Assembly: GCA_019973155.2 (NCBI GenBank)
Contig: BPQB01000003.1
Location: 558,001-622,000, forward strand
Direction: 5' to 3'
Length of the DNA stretch: 64,000 nucleotides
Source of the DNA: Phanerochaete sordida
Taxonomy: Eukaryota > Basidiomycota > Agaricomycetes > Polyporales > Phanerochaetaceae
Under the pieces are notes generated by a model. The model did not search any database. It was not told the origin of the DNA and was given only the letters and a program-made list of their open reading frames with translations. This document shows positions 43,977-57,300 of this stretch, one piece after another (the first letter of the stretch is position 1; the number at the start of each line of letters is the position of its first letter). Made by a program: the position numbers and the translations under genes.

Positions 43977-46678
43977 ATGCAAAGCTCCATCAGCTCGCGT
44001 GCGTCCAAGGACACATTCCCCGGGTCTCCGCTGGCCGCGCAGGCAGCACAAGAAGACAAGGTCATCGCAGAAGGATGGGTGCTCAAGAAGAGGAGAAAAA
44101 AGATGCAGGGTGAGCCCGCAGAGGGACGTCTCCCACTCTACGGCCAACTCAGCGTGTATCTTGTAGGATTTGCCCGCCGTTATTTCACGCTGCACCAGTC
44201 GGGATTCCTGTCATATTCCTTCCATCCCGGTGAGCCGACTCGAGACGGACTTCTTCTCAGCCAGGCCGCCATCACGACTGCGCCCGGTCGCAAAGACATC
44301 CACATCGACTCCTCCGCCGCTACGTTCCACATCAAATGCCTCAGCGGAGAGGACTTCAACAAATGGATGTCAGCATTCCGGTATGCTCCCGCTACAGCCA
44401 TGCCATGCCCCAAGGAAATAATAGGGTTCGCAGGATGTATATCGCCGCGGACGCTGCGACCGTCGGCCGGAAGTCTTCGGTCTCCAGGACGTCGAGGTCC
44501 GGCCCAAGGAACTCATTATACAATCGATCTGGAGCACTGGTAGACGAGATTGGTTTGGTGAGCACGGATATTCCTAGCTCATGTGCGCCGTGCTCATGAT
44601 GTCAGACTATCGCCGAATTGCAAGGCGCGTTTACAGCGCTCTTGGAGGAAGACTCGAAGCGTAGACAGAGCGTTGGCGTCCGCACTGGTCAACACAACAA
44701 GGAGCATACAGGGCCTGTACTGTCACTCTTCAAGAACAGGAAATGTGAGCAGATATTTCCTGTCCAGCGCTTTGTACTCACAGCAACACTAGCATACCAT
44801 AGCTCACAGGGCACTCTCCATGAGCCGACTGTCGACGAAGGCTCCCAATCGGACAGCAGCCATGGAAGCCCCAGCCTGTCTCTCGCTATGCAGCGTCTCC
44901 AGACCGGCCTTCAGAACCTGAAGTATCAGCACTCAGCGTTGGTTCAGTCGCTACACGCGCATCCTGAAGGACCGTCGCTTCGCAGTTCGCCCCTTCTGGC
45001 CACCGCGAAGGAGGAAGATGAAATGCCCACGCCGTCCAGTGGATACAGCACTCTGGGCAGGGCGTCCAACAGATCTCACCGCCTTAGCTCGCAGAGCGAC
45101 GCGAGCGTATGGTTCGATGCCGAAGAATACGATGGGCCGGAGGAGTTCGTTATGGACGACACGCCTCCAGAAGACGGTGGCCCTCCGACTTCGAGCCAGA
45201 TGTCAGAATTTTCTAGCCCCGGCGCCGAGTCTTCGTCCCCGTCTAACGACACGGAACTGGACTCCAGTGCGGGATATGATTCTGATGCGGATACAGAGGA
45301 CATCCATGCGGAGGAGGAGCTACGGGCTCACGACAAGATGGTCCCGTCGACACCCACCGAGGCGCGGAAGGTTGTGCGTCGCACGCAGCTACCGTCGCCG
45401 CCCGTAGGAGACGAAGGGAGCCTTTTCACTGTGCTGAAGAAGAACGTCGGAAAGGTATGCAATCATTCCGACTGCTCTGAAGAGGTTTTGATGGAATACA
45501 CGTCCAGGATCTGGCACAGGTTGCATTGCCAGTGTCGTTCAACGAGCCGTTGACGCTCCTACAAAGAATGGCTGAGGAGGTCGAATACTTCGATTTGCTT
45601 GGGGAAGCCGTTAACGCGACAGACCCTATTGAGCGGCTTTGCCTTGTCGCTGCATTCGCAGTCTCAGGGTACGCAAACACAAGATATCGCACTGGGCGAA
45701 AGGGCTTGTGGGTCTTTTGCCAAACGCTCCCTTCTTGTGGCTGAGCGTCGGTTCCACAGTAACCCGATGCTTGCGGAGACTTTTGAGGATCCTCGTATGC
45801 GCTTCATAGCGGAGAAAGTATGTCACAATCCGGTCGTCCTTGCGTACCATGCGGAAGGGGAGGGATGGGAGCTTTACGCCACGTCTAGTGGAAAGACGAA
45901 GTTCTGGGGTACGTGTCTTGCCGAGGTTTATCTCAACCGATGTTGAACCGAAAGAACATGCAGGAAAGAGCCTCGAGATCATACCACAGGGTTCAACCCA
46001 CTTGATTATTGGGAATGACCACTACGAGTGGTGAGTGCTTCGATTCTACCCCTCGGGGGCCCGGAGTTATGCTAAGCTTCTCGCATCAGGACGAAACCCT
46101 CATCGTTCATGCGTAATCTCATGATGGGCACGAAGTACCTCGAGCATTGTGGGAAGATGAGTATCCAGAACACGACGACAGGCGCGCGCTGTGTCCTTGA
46201 TTTCAAGGAGTCCGGCTACTGGGGCCCTGCTAACCAAGTTTTCGGCGTCGTTCATTCACCCGATGGCAAGACGGTCTCGCACCTAGAGGGCAAATGGGAT
46301 GAAGCGATGGCGCAGAAACTGGATGCATCTCACTTCCGCGTACTCTGGCGTATAACCCCCTTCCCCCGGAATGCGACGGAGTACTACGGCTTCACGTACT
46401 TCGGTATAACCCTCAACGAGATCACGCCTGACCTCGAGAACAAGCTACCTCCGACCGACTCGCGCTGGCGTCCCGACGTTAGGGCACTAGAGGAGGGCAA
46501 CCTAGATTTGGCGGAGTCAGAGAAAGCACGGGTCGAGGAGATGCAACGAGAAAGGCGACGACACGGCGAAGAACGCAAACCTCGGTGGTTTAAGAAGGTC
46601 GGCGACGAGTGGCAGTACGTGGGCGGATACTGGGAAGAGCGGGCCAAGTGCTGGGACGGCATTGCGCCACTGTGGTGA
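43977..46678 (+). CDS. osh3: Oxysterol-binding protein homologue, PH plus ORD (Osh3-like)
   Basis: Lipid-transfer/regulatory protein of the OSBP family, 758 aa, working at membrane contact sites. Exons are 43977-44109, 44167-44380, 44434-44557, 44606-44744, 44793-45454, 45508-45707, 45760-45908, 45964-46030 and 46090-46678. A PH domain opens the protein (EGWVLKKRRKK, FARRYFTLHQSGFLSYSF, GEDFNKWMSAFR). An acidic, Ser-rich linker of about 250 residues follows. The ligand domain begins near LPVSFNEPLTLLQRMAEEVE and includes GRKGFNPMLAETFE, GPANQVFGVV and the C-terminal RWRPDVRALEEGNLDLAE. The family fingerprint EQVSHHPP is changed to EKVCHNPV, which replaces the second of the two phosphoinositide-binding His residues. 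No ankyrin or GOLD domain. Osh3 is the closest class; exact orthology is inferred. Confidence 0.88.
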
Positions 46679-47068
46679 TCAGACACTTTAGAATGCTTTC
46701 TTAGCGGACATAGGACACGCTAATGGCCATTGGAATACAGTATACCAGGGCCAAGGACATGTGGGTACTGCTCACATGGCTCTTGCGCTTGACGTTCGGA
46801 TGTCACACTTCGGAGAGCCAGTCACCGTCGAGCGGTGCGACCGACGCTTCCGCGCGATGCAAGTGCCACCGCCCGCTACTCGCCCTCGAAGATGCCGCTG
46901 TTTGTCCGCGTCTTCTCCGCTCGACGCATGCTGGTATCGGTCATTGGACAACGACTACCGCTTCTTCTGCTTTGTTTCTTTTCTTTGAACGCTTTTACGG
47001 TCTATAAGTATGCGGATCCCACATTCGGCTGGAGAGCAAGACACCCTGCTGCCTTCGGAGGTCACGAC
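46679..47068. other. Promoter region of the beta-glucosidase gene
   Basis: About 390 bp. A CTATAAGTA element around 47002-47010 is a possible TATA box about 60 bp before the ATG. No gene is supported. Confidence 0.4.
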
Positions 47069-50000
47069 ATGGGACTGAAACTGGTTGTCTTACTGCACCT
47101 CGCCCTAGGCCTCTTGACTGGCGTCCAGGCTCAGGCCACCGAGTATTCGCAATGTGGCGGCATTGGATGGTGAGCCAGGTGTTGCATCTACTCCTGGTAT
47201 TGATACTGACATGTTATTCATACCCAGGACTGGTGCCACTACCTGCGTCAGCGGCTGTACCTGCACTGAGCTCAACGCTTGTACGTCGCCACGCAATATT
47301 CCAGGAAATGAGGTGCTCAATGCCCCACAGACTACTCCCAATGTCTCCCTGGCGCTGCCACGACGAGTGTATCATCCAGCCATTCGTCCAGTAGCAGCAG
47401 CGTTAGCAGCCACTCGAGCAGCAGTTCCACGAGCTCGACTAGCACGGCCCCCTCTGCGCCGTCCCAGACAGTGGCAAACATCTCTCCAGAATGGGCTGCC
47501 GCCTATACGAAGGTTTGTGTGCTCTGTCTGATTGATCACGGTCATGTTGCTGAACGGCGATATGTAGGCTCAAGCTGCTGTTGCGAAATTGTCGGTGACC
47601 GACATGGTCAATCTCGCGACTGGTGCGTACATTGCTCGACTTGTAGCATATAATGTGCTGATGACGTGAGTCAGGTGTTCAATGGGAAAAGGGCCCCTGC
47701 GTGGGCAACACCCCTGCTATTTCGTCTATCCCCGGGTTCACTGGCCTCTGCCTTCAAGGCATGTCACTCGGTCCTCCTGCTTGGGAATGTGCTCACGGGC
47801 CCTTGCAGACAGCCCGGTTGGAGTCCGCTATGCCGACGGCACTTCTGTGTTCCCTCCGTACGTGTTGACTAACTCCTTTACGCCTCGCGGTATTCATAGA
47901 GACGCACCGCATCCAGGGAGATTAACGTCGCCTCAACATGGAACCGCACGCTCATGCGCGAGCGCGGTGCCGCCATGGGCGCAGAGTTCAAGGGCAAAGG
48001 CGTCCACGTCGCTCTCGGCCCGATGATGAACCTCATGCGTGTCCCTGCCGCCGGTCGCAACTGGGAAGGGTAAGCTTCGCCTCAAATCGTGATCAGGTCA
48101 AACCAGGATTAATTTCAGCTGGTGCACTCTACAGCGGAGGAGGCGACCCATTCCTTTCCGGCGAAGTCGCGTTCGAGACCATTACCGGTATTCAATCCTC
48201 TGGTGCGCAGGCCTGCGCAAAGCACTTCATCAATAAGTAAGGGCAACGTTTATTCTTGAAGCTAACTATAGCTAACGAATACCTCTGCTAGCGAGCAAGA
48301 GCACTTCAGGGACTCCAGTTCATCCAACGTTGACGACAGGCAAGTCTTCCGGTATTTGGAGATAGCCTAGTGATTAACATCCGGTGCTCAGGACGGAGCA
48401 CGAGCTCTACGGCCATCCGGTAATAATCCCTGAGCCCGTCATCTGCTTCTCTAAGTCTCATCCCGCTCTTAGTTCCTTCGTAGCGTCCAGGCCAATGTCG
48501 CGTCTGTGATGTGCAGCTACAGTAAGCTCTATCGTCTCTCTTGCATTGCTCAGCGACTGACCCGCGGCTAACAGACCAAAGTGAGCATGTTATCGCCGTT
48601 ATCAAGTAGGTACTGACCTCGCTACGACTCCAGTCAACGGCACCTTCTCTTGTGAGAATGAGAAGACATTGACAGGGCTGCTCAAGCAAGAATTTGGTTT
48701 CCAAGGCTGTAAGTGTACGCGCTAGCACAATCCACCCCTCGTACTCATAGTCCCCGTTAGACATCATGTCTGGTGAGTATGAATCCAGCCGATGGCATCA
48801 AAACTACGACGAATCGTTCCTTCAGATTGGTGGGCCACGCACTCCGGCGCGCCTGCTGTCAACGCGGGCCTTGACGTGCGTCAAAGCCTCGGCTCTGGAA
48901 AGCCTCCACGCGACTAATCTGCCTTCAGATGACGATGCCGGGCGATGAGACGACAAACTCGGGAACGACGTGAGTTTTTGACCATCGGGATCCCAGCAGA
49001 TGTACTGAACATACGTCCAGATACTTTGGACAAAACCTGGTGAATGCCGTGAACAGCGGACAGGTCTCACAGGCCAGGATTCAGGTGCACAATGTCCGCT
49101 CTTTCGTTGTCCAGCAGTTCGATCTGACAGGCTGTTCAAGGACCTCGCAACGCGCATCCTCGCAGCGTGGTACCTTCTTGGCCAAGATCAGAATTATCCC
49201 GCCGTCAACTTCAATTCGTGGAACTCGGCTCAGGGCCAGCACGTCAATGTCTCCGGTAACCACGCAAGGTACACCCCATTTCTCAGTCTAACTCGTCTTT
49301 GCTGTGATACTACTGACTTCCTTAAAGCATCATCCGGACCATCGGCACAGCGTCGCAAATTTTACTGAAGAACGTCAATGGCGCTCTCCCGCTGAAGAAG
49401 CCGAAGACCATTGGCATCGTCGGCAACGGTGCGGGCTCGAACCCGAATGGTCCAAACGCGTAAGCAGATGCTTCGCCTCGTGTAATTCGATGACTTAGAA
49501 TCTACAATAGATTCTCCGATCGCGCTGGAGATGTCGGCGTGCTCGCCGTTGGCTGGGGTAGCGGAACTGCCAACTTCCCGTACCTTGTCGCTGTAAGTGG
49601 ACTTCGCGACTAGCGCACTACCATAGCTAACGTATACAAGCCTGTCGACGCGATTACGACCCGCGCCGCGCAAGATGGGACAACCGTGACATCGTCGTTG
49701 AGCGACACGGACCTCACCGGTGCCGCGAACACGGCTTCCGGCAAAGACGTGGCCATGGTCTTCATCACGGCGGACAGCGGGTAAGTAATTCCTCGTTTTG
49801 GAAAACGACGAGGCTAAAGACCGTATGGCCAATAGCGAAGGATACCTAACAGTTGAGGGCAATGCAGGCGATCGTAACGATCTACAGGCCTGGCATGGTG
49901 GTGTAAGGTGCACATACGATACATTCGGCCAGCTGCTCACATCAATCTTAGGATGCGCTGGTGGAGCAAGTCGCGGGTAACAACAAGAACACGATTGTGG

Positions 50001-50994
50001 TCATCAACAGTGTAGGCCCAATTAACATGGAAGCTTGGGTCAACCACCCGAATGTGACTGCCATCGTACGCATCTCATATCTTCGTCGTGCAATCTCACA
50101 TATTGACCTCGTGTGATCAGGTCTGGAGCGGCCTCCCTGGACAGGAAGCTGGTAAGGGCAAATGAACCCGTCAATGTATTCCCAATGCTTAACTAAATGA
50201 CAGGCAACGCGGTCACCGACGTTCTTTTCGGCGCGTACAACCCTGGGTAAGCTTCTGGGCGCTATGCGAAAGCACGCGAGGGCAACATTGCTCACGCGGC
50301 ATGCAGTGGCAAACTGCCATTCACAATTGGCAAGGCGGCCACCGACTACTCTGCGCAAATCATCGCTACCGGCTCTGGGATCGTACCTATCCCGTACAAC
50401 GAAGGTCTGTTCATCGACTACAGGCACTTTGATCAGGTATGCGATAGTTGTCGGCCGCGAGTCATCTGCAGTCTTTGACACATTCTGTCCAGGCCGGTAT
50501 CGCACCGCGTTTCGAGTTCGGCTTTGGTCTCTCGTACACCACCTTCGATTACTCTGGCCTTACTATCACGGGCTCGACCGCCGGCGGGACTCGTCAGCCC
50601 ATTGGGCCTGGGTCCTCTCTCGATCCCTGGTCCGTGCTGCGTGAACTACCGAACTCACTACCACTGACGGTATTCCGGTGCTAGGCTTCACGACTCAGTC
50701 GTCACGGTGTCTTTTACACTGAAGAACAATGGCACCGTCGACGGTACTGAGGTGCCGCAGCTCTACTTGAGCCCGCCTGCGTCCGCGAAATCGGCTCCGC
50801 TCAACCTGAAGGGCTTCGACAGCATCTTCCTGCCGGCAGGTGCATCTACGACCGTCAGCTTCCCGCTGTCGCGCTACTCGTTTGCGACCTGGGATGTCGT
50901 CTCCCAGAGCTGGCAGATCCCTGCCGGCGCGACAGGTGTCTCGGTTGGCGCGAGCAGCAGGGATTTGCGCCTGAAGAGCTCTATCACGAATTGA
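47069..50994 (+). CDS. Extracellular beta-glucosidase, CBM1 plus GH3
   Basis: Secreted beta-glucosidase of 821 aa that finishes cellulose breakdown by hydrolysing cellobiose and short glucans. A signal peptide (MGLKLVVLLHLALGLLTGVQ) is followed by a family 1 cellulose-binding module (YSQCGGIGWTG, CTELNAYYSQCLPG) and a Ser-rich linker. The GH3 domains follow: GFTGLCLQDSPVGVRYADG, KHFINNEQEHFR, VASVMCSYNQ and YIMSDWWATHSGA (Asp nucleophile). Then come FEFGFGLSYTTF and a fibronectin-III-like end. There are 28 exons: the first is 47069-47169, the last 50685-50994, with tiny ones at 48575-48580 (6 nt), 48761-48772 (12 nt), 48392-48419 and 50121-50151. Introns 47759-47808 and 48340-48391 start with GC. 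This CBM1-GH3 layout is known from white-rot fungi. Probably induced by cellulose and repressed by glucose, by family knowledge. Confidence 0.95.
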
Positions 50995-51251
50995 GCGCAG
51001 GGTGCAGAGCATTTGTGTAAAATACCTCTAGATGAGCCCGGTGCTGCTGTATAGCTGATCTTCCGCTCTATGCGAAATATTTCATGTTCCCTCGAACGAC
51101 AGCAGATGCCAAACGGAGACAAGGCGCGACTGTGACATTGGAATCGCGTGACAGAAAATTCGACCAGTCATGTGCGAGTCATTAATTACGCGCCCGCGGG
51201 CGAGTCTGGGAAGCGCGCGGAGGCTCGAAGGCAAGGAGTCGGTCGACCACC

Positions 51252-54242
51252 ATGTCCTCCCCCTCCCTCCGCCTGTGTGCCTCTAGGGCATACAGAGCGT
51301 CCTCAAAAGCGCAGGCACGCACCCTCGCCACGCACGCGAGCCTCCCCGAAAAAGACTGCTCCAGCATCACTCCGCCATACGCACAACTCCAGAACAAGCT
51401 CAAGGTTGTCCGAGAGATCCTCGGCGGCCGTCCGCTCACTCTCGCGGAGAAGATTCTCTACAGTCACATACACAACCCGCAGGAGACCCTTGCAGATGGG
51501 AAAATTGAGCGCGGCGAGACCTACCTCCAGCTCAATCCCGAGCGGGTAGCGATGCAGGATGCGTCTGCACAGTGAGTCTTGTATTGACTTGGTGCAATTT
51601 GGATTGGCTTTGATTACCCTTCCAGGATGGCCCTGTTACAGTTCATGAGTGCTGGCATGAGCCGATGTGCTGTGCCCGCCAGCATCCATTGCGACCATCT
51701 TATCCGAGCAGAGTCCGGTGCGGAGGAGGATCTCCAAGTACGCCCTTCTCATATATGCCCCGCACTCCTGATCACCAACCCCAGCCTGGTAGAAATCTAT
51801 TGCCAACAACCAAGAGGTCTTTGACTTCCTTGAAAGTGCCGCGCGCAAGTATGGCATCGAGTTCTGGAGGCCAGGCTCAGGCATCATCCACCAAATTGTG
51901 TTGGAGAACTATGCGGCTCCTGGCATGCTCATGTGAGCCGCAACTCGTACTTGCACAAAGGTATTTGCTGACAATATTCTTCGCTTACCAGGCTCGGGAC
52001 AGGTATGCGTATCACATGATGAAGTGTGTTCGGTGCTAAACGGATTTACAGACTCACATACGCCGAATGCTGGTGGTCTTGGCATGCTTGCCATCGGCGT
52101 TGGTGGTGCTGATGCCGTCGACGCTCTGACTGGTACACCGTGGGAGCTCAAGGCGCCGCAGATTGTTGGTGTCAAGCTCACAGGCGAGCTCAACGGCTGG
52201 GCAACCCCGAAGGACCTGATTCTCCATCTTGCAGGCAAGCTTACCGTCCGGGTATGTGACACAATTGCACTGCCGCGCCACGACTGTGCTGACTGTTGCA
52301 CAGGGTGGTACTGGTCGTATTTTGGAATATTTCGGCCCTGGTGTCTTCAATCAGTCATGTACTGGTCTTGCTACGGTTGCGAACATGGGTGCTGAGGTCG
52401 GCGCGACCACGTCCACGTTCCCATACACTCCTGGCATGCGGTCATATCTTGCGGCTACAGGACGTGCCCCGGTTGCTCGTGCAGCGGATCAAGCGGCAGC
52501 TCAGGGCTTCCTTCAGCCGGATGAAGGGGCTCAGTACGACGAACTGATAGAGATCGTAAGCTCTTGAATCCGGACTCTATCGCACCCTCTAACGCGATCC
52601 TCCAGAACCTGAGCGAGCTGGAACCTAGCATCAACGGACCATTCACTCCCGACCTGGCTACGCCTCTGTCCAAGTTCGGACAGTTCATTAAGGAGCAGGG
52701 CTGGAAGGACGAGCTCTCGGCTGGACTTATTGGATCGTGCACGAACAGCTCGTACCAGGATATGGTATGCACTCGCTCTTTACTTCTTTTTGTTGTCGGT
52801 ATCGAATCTGCTAGACCAGTGTCGCGGATCTCGCTCGTCAGGCTAAGCAGGCTGGTTTGAAGGCCAAGGTAAGATTTGGATTTCCTTGTTAAAGAGCAAA
52901 CGCTTACTGTCACTGCCCCAGATTCCGTTCTTGTGCACACCGGGTTCAGAGCAGATTCGCGCGACAATGGAGCGCGATCAGGTAACGGATGCCCTTGAGG
53001 AGGTTGGCGCCACCGTATTGGCGAACGCTTGTGGACCTTGCATTGGTCAGGTAGGCTAAGCGCAGTAATGCCCTCTAGACCAGCCTCTGACGATTTCTGT
53101 AGTGGAAGCGCGACGAGAAGCAGGGCGAGGAAAACGCTATTCTGACTTCCTTCAACCGGTATGTCCTCGAATAACATTACTGGCCCAGACATCACTGACC
53201 CTCTCTGCAGCAACTTCAAATCCCGTAACGATGGAAATTCAAAGACTATGAACTTCCTTGCTTCTCCGACCGTCGTCACTGCCATGGCCTTCTCTGGCAA
53301 GCTCAGCTTCAACCCGATCACGGACTCTTTAACTCTTCCCTCTGGCGAGCAATTCAAGTTCAAGCCTCCACAAGGGCAGGATCTTCCCTCTGCCGGTTTC
53401 ACTCCCGGGCGTACCTCGTTCTACCCATCGCCCGTACCCGAGCCTCAGCCTGAGACCGAGGTCGTCATCCGCAAGGACTCCCAGCGTCTCGAGATCCTCG
53501 AGCCCTTCGACAGTCCGTTCGGTCCCCACAACCCAAGGGGCCTCGAGCTTCCTGCTTGCAAGGTCCTTATGAGGGTGCGTGGCAAGTGCACCACAGATCA
53601 CATATCCGCTGCCGGTCCATGGCTCAAATACAAGGGACACCTTACGAACATTTCTGAGAACCTTCGTAAGTGCACTGAGGCGTTGAGTATGGAAACGTAG
53701 GCTGATCCCTCATACTATACGCAGTCATCACTGCCGTCAACGACGAAGGTGGAGATGTCAACGTCGCGTTTGACCACGACCACGCTCCGAATGAGAGCGA
53801 GACAGACACTATCCCCGGCGTTGCGAAGCGCTTCAAAGCCCGGAATCAACCTTGGGCTCTCGTCGTCGACGAGAACTACGGCGAAGGCAGTGCGCGCGAG
53901 CACGCTGCGCTCCAACCCAGATTCTACGGCGCCGCCGTCATCATTGCCCGCTCGTTCGCCCGCATTCACGAGACGAACCTGAAGAAGCAGGGCATCCTCC
54001 CACTCTGGTTCGTCGACAAGGCGGACTACGCGCGCATCGGTTCCGGCGATGTTGTCGAGACGTTCGGTCTTGAGGACCTGCTAAACGGAAAGGAGCGCGC
54101 CCAGATTACCGTTCGCGTCACCAAACGCAGTGGTGAGGTCTTCGAGATTCCGACAAGGCACACTATGTCCAAGGACCAGCTTAACTGGCTCCGTGCTGGC
54201 TCTGCGTTGAACTTCATTCGCTCCAAAATTCAGCAGGCATAG
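51252..54242 (+). CDS. Aconitate hydratase, mitochondrial
   Basis: [4Fe-4S] enzyme that isomerises citrate to isocitrate in the TCA cycle. The protein has 801 aa. Exons are 51252-51571, 51626-51737, 51793-51932, 51992-52002, 52052-52251, 52304-52555, 52606-52764, 52815-52868, 52922-53050, 53103-53158, 53211-53665 and 53725-54242. An Arg/Ser-rich presequence ([20 protein letters not shown]) is followed by [20 protein letters not shown]. Cluster cysteines are in [14 protein letters not shown] and [11 protein letters not shown]. Other signatures are [29 protein letters not shown] and [16 protein letters not shown]. Exon four has just 11 nt and completes GTDSH. Fungi often have two aconitase genes (Aco1, Aco2); which one this is was not decided. 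Confidence 0.93.
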
Positions 54243-54312
54243 AATTCCAAGATGTAATTATATACCACATCGCTAGATATTATGTAGAATTATGGTATGA
54301 TATTTGGGTGTA

Positions 54313-57300
54313 TCATCGGGATACCTCGCTGTCCTCTATGAGAGTTTGTCCAAGAGAACGGAGCTTCACGCTATCGCGCGTAAGAATGCCGGTGGTAGGA
54401 TCGCGGAACGAGCGTAGTGCCGCGCGGGCCACACTAACGGCAGAGGCGGGCATGCCGGCAAGCTCAGCTACTTTGAGACCGTGGCTGTCCCGGTTGACCC
54501 CAGATTTGAGTCGATGCGAGTACGCGAAGTAGCCGTCCTGTACAAGATATCAGTACGGGCCAGTCGAAAGAAAGAGCATCACTCACTTCTGTCTCGTCGA
54601 CGTCGGTATAGAAGAACTTTACGCCGCTGAAGGCACCTTGGCCACGCTCGCCATCCAAGCATCCAAGCATGTCCGCGAGTTCGTGGAAGTGTGTGGCGAA
54701 CAGGGCACGGGACTTGTTCACGCTGACTAGGTGGTGAATCGTAGCGAACGCGATAGCGAGGCCATCCTGCACGGACGTGCCGCGGCCGACCTCGTCCATG
54801 ATGACGAGGCTGTTTGGCGTCGCACGGCGGAGGATGTCCGCGGTTTCCATCATCTCAACCATGAACGTACTCCGGTTGCGGAACAGGTCGTCGTTTGCGC
54901 CGACGCGCGAGAAGATCGCGTCGACGATCCCGAGCTCAGCCGCGTCCGCGGGCACAAACGAGCCCGTCTGCGCGAGAATTGCGATGAGAGCTGTCTGCCG
55001 TAGCAGCGTCGATTTTCCCGCCATGTTTGGGCCTGTGATGACGTGCAATGGGCCATCTGCTGTGAAAGTGACGGTGTTGGGCACAAAGGTTCTGCCAGCC
55101 GCGAGCAGACCGAGCTCGACTGTGGGATGGCGTCCATTTACGACGTGATACGATTTACTGAGGCCGTGGTGTGAGTAAGCTCGCTGAACAAGGACTATAA
55201 GGACGCACTCTTCATGCAGTACTGGTCTGATGAAACGCATCTCCTCTGCAAGGCTGGCAAAGGCCATCGTAACATCCAGCTCATCCGTGATACGAGCATT
55301 CCGACGAATGTCGGCTTCGTGCTGATTCACCTCTTCTCTCAGGATCTCAAAGGCCTCTCGTTCGCAAATCTGGATCTCACTGGTGATCTGCACAATCTGG
55401 GCACCGAGTAGTGACCACTCCTATGACCCGAGTCAATGATATCGCATATGAGTATCTTGCACATCTTACCTGGTAAAAGAAGCTACATGTCGAGGCGCTT
55501 TGTGAAATTGGAACAAAATGTTTGTCCTCCATGATCTTCGCACCGTCACGCTTATTTCTGCCAATGTGAACGTGCATGCCAAAGCCCGGTGAAGAGCGCA
55601 AGGTCAAGGAAGGCGCCTCTGGGTGTCAATGGCGATGAATATCACGGATTCAGTGAAGCTGTGTGATGATGGCTTGACTGACCGTATTTTGACTGCAGCT
55701 GTTGTTCCAACCGCACTTGGCGATCCAGGCAGTCGTTCAGAGCATTATGCAATGACATGAGCTTGTCAGAGAACCTGGCACGAAGAATTAGCAGCAAGAC
55801 CAGTGCTGACAGAAGACCTCCTCACTCCGGCCGCACGATCCAGATGAAACTGGTCACGAAGTTGGGCTTGAAGGCGGGAACGGCTGGGAAAGCCTCCTCC
55901 ACAGGCTCGGGTGCGGATTCCAAATCTACGATCTCTGGATCATCAGGTGAAGAATCGTCGGACGTGCGTGATGGCGAAGCACTACCGCTTCTGCTCAAAG
56001 CTAATTCGATGCGGTTGCTCAAGGCCTGAAGACCTTGCAACTTTTCCACCAAGGCGTCCAGACTAGCCCAGTCGCCCTCTCGCAAAGGGCCCTTTTCCTG
56101 CACCTCCATTCTCTTCTCCAGCTCGAGCCGCCGCTTGATCGAAGCCCAGGCCTTGACACTCGCATTGATAGCGGAGAGGTCCGTGTGGTCGCCACGGCCT
56201 AGGAGAAGCTTTTGTACGACGCGTGTGGAATCTTCCAGCTCTGACAGCATCCCTGTCAGGTCTTGACGCAAATGAGGTCGGGCATAGAAGAAGGCGACCA
56301 GTGACTGGCGTGAGTTAACTTCCCTAAGCGACACGCTTGGTGAAGCTACACGATGAGGTGTGAGTCGCGCTGCTTGTTCTTGAGAGACCGGACTTACAGA
56401 GCCAGCGAGCAAGTAGTCGCGTCCCGCCGTTCGTCACAGTGCGTTTGATACTGCTCAACAGGCTTCCAGCAGTACCGCCTTCTCGCATGGTCTCGCGAAG
56501 CTCCAAGGATTTGATTGTATGCGCATCAATTTGCATCCTGCCTGCACTCGCCTCCTTACTCGGGGACGGTAGACGGGGCATATGCTCCAAAAGGTTGGCG
56601 TGGAGGAAGGCAGTGAGGAGCTGGACTGCCTGAGACTCTTCTTGTGTCAAGGCGATCTTGAATGCAGGAGTCAATGACTCCATTTCAGAGGTGAGATCGT
56701 CGGCGCCGGCGTGCTCAGCAAAAAGAATATCGTCCTGGGATTGTGCGGGCTGACAGATGGAAGATACGAAAAATCTTTCTTCCGCAACGATCTGGCGGAC
56801 TGGATGTGCTGGGTCGTGGAATATGCTCTGCTCGAGTACAACCTCTTTTGGTCTGATGCGTACAAGCTCGTCTCTAAGGTTAGAGAGCGCGATGCCTTTG
56901 GCGAAGAACTCTCCGGTGGAGACATCGATCCACGCGAGTCCTATGGGGCGTTCCTGGATGGCGCTGTCTTCACGGTCAGCACTGGAGGGTGTAAAGAGAG
57001 AGAGCAGATAGTTGTTCTCGTATTGGTTCAGAAATGGCTCGTCAATGAGCGTCCCTGGCGTTACGATGCGAGTAACGCGCCGGTCGAAGCCAGCCTTCGG
57101 GCCCAAGACACGGGATCTCATGAACTCTTCGCACATGGCAACGAAGCGGCTGTTGTCTTGCACGAGGATCTTGAGGTACTTGTTCAAGTGCATCAGAGGA
57201 AAGCCGCACATAGGAACGCGCTCTCCGCCCCAGCGTTTTGACGTCAGCTTGATGTTCAAGATACGTGCTACCTCTGCGGCCTGGCTGAAGTACGACTGCA

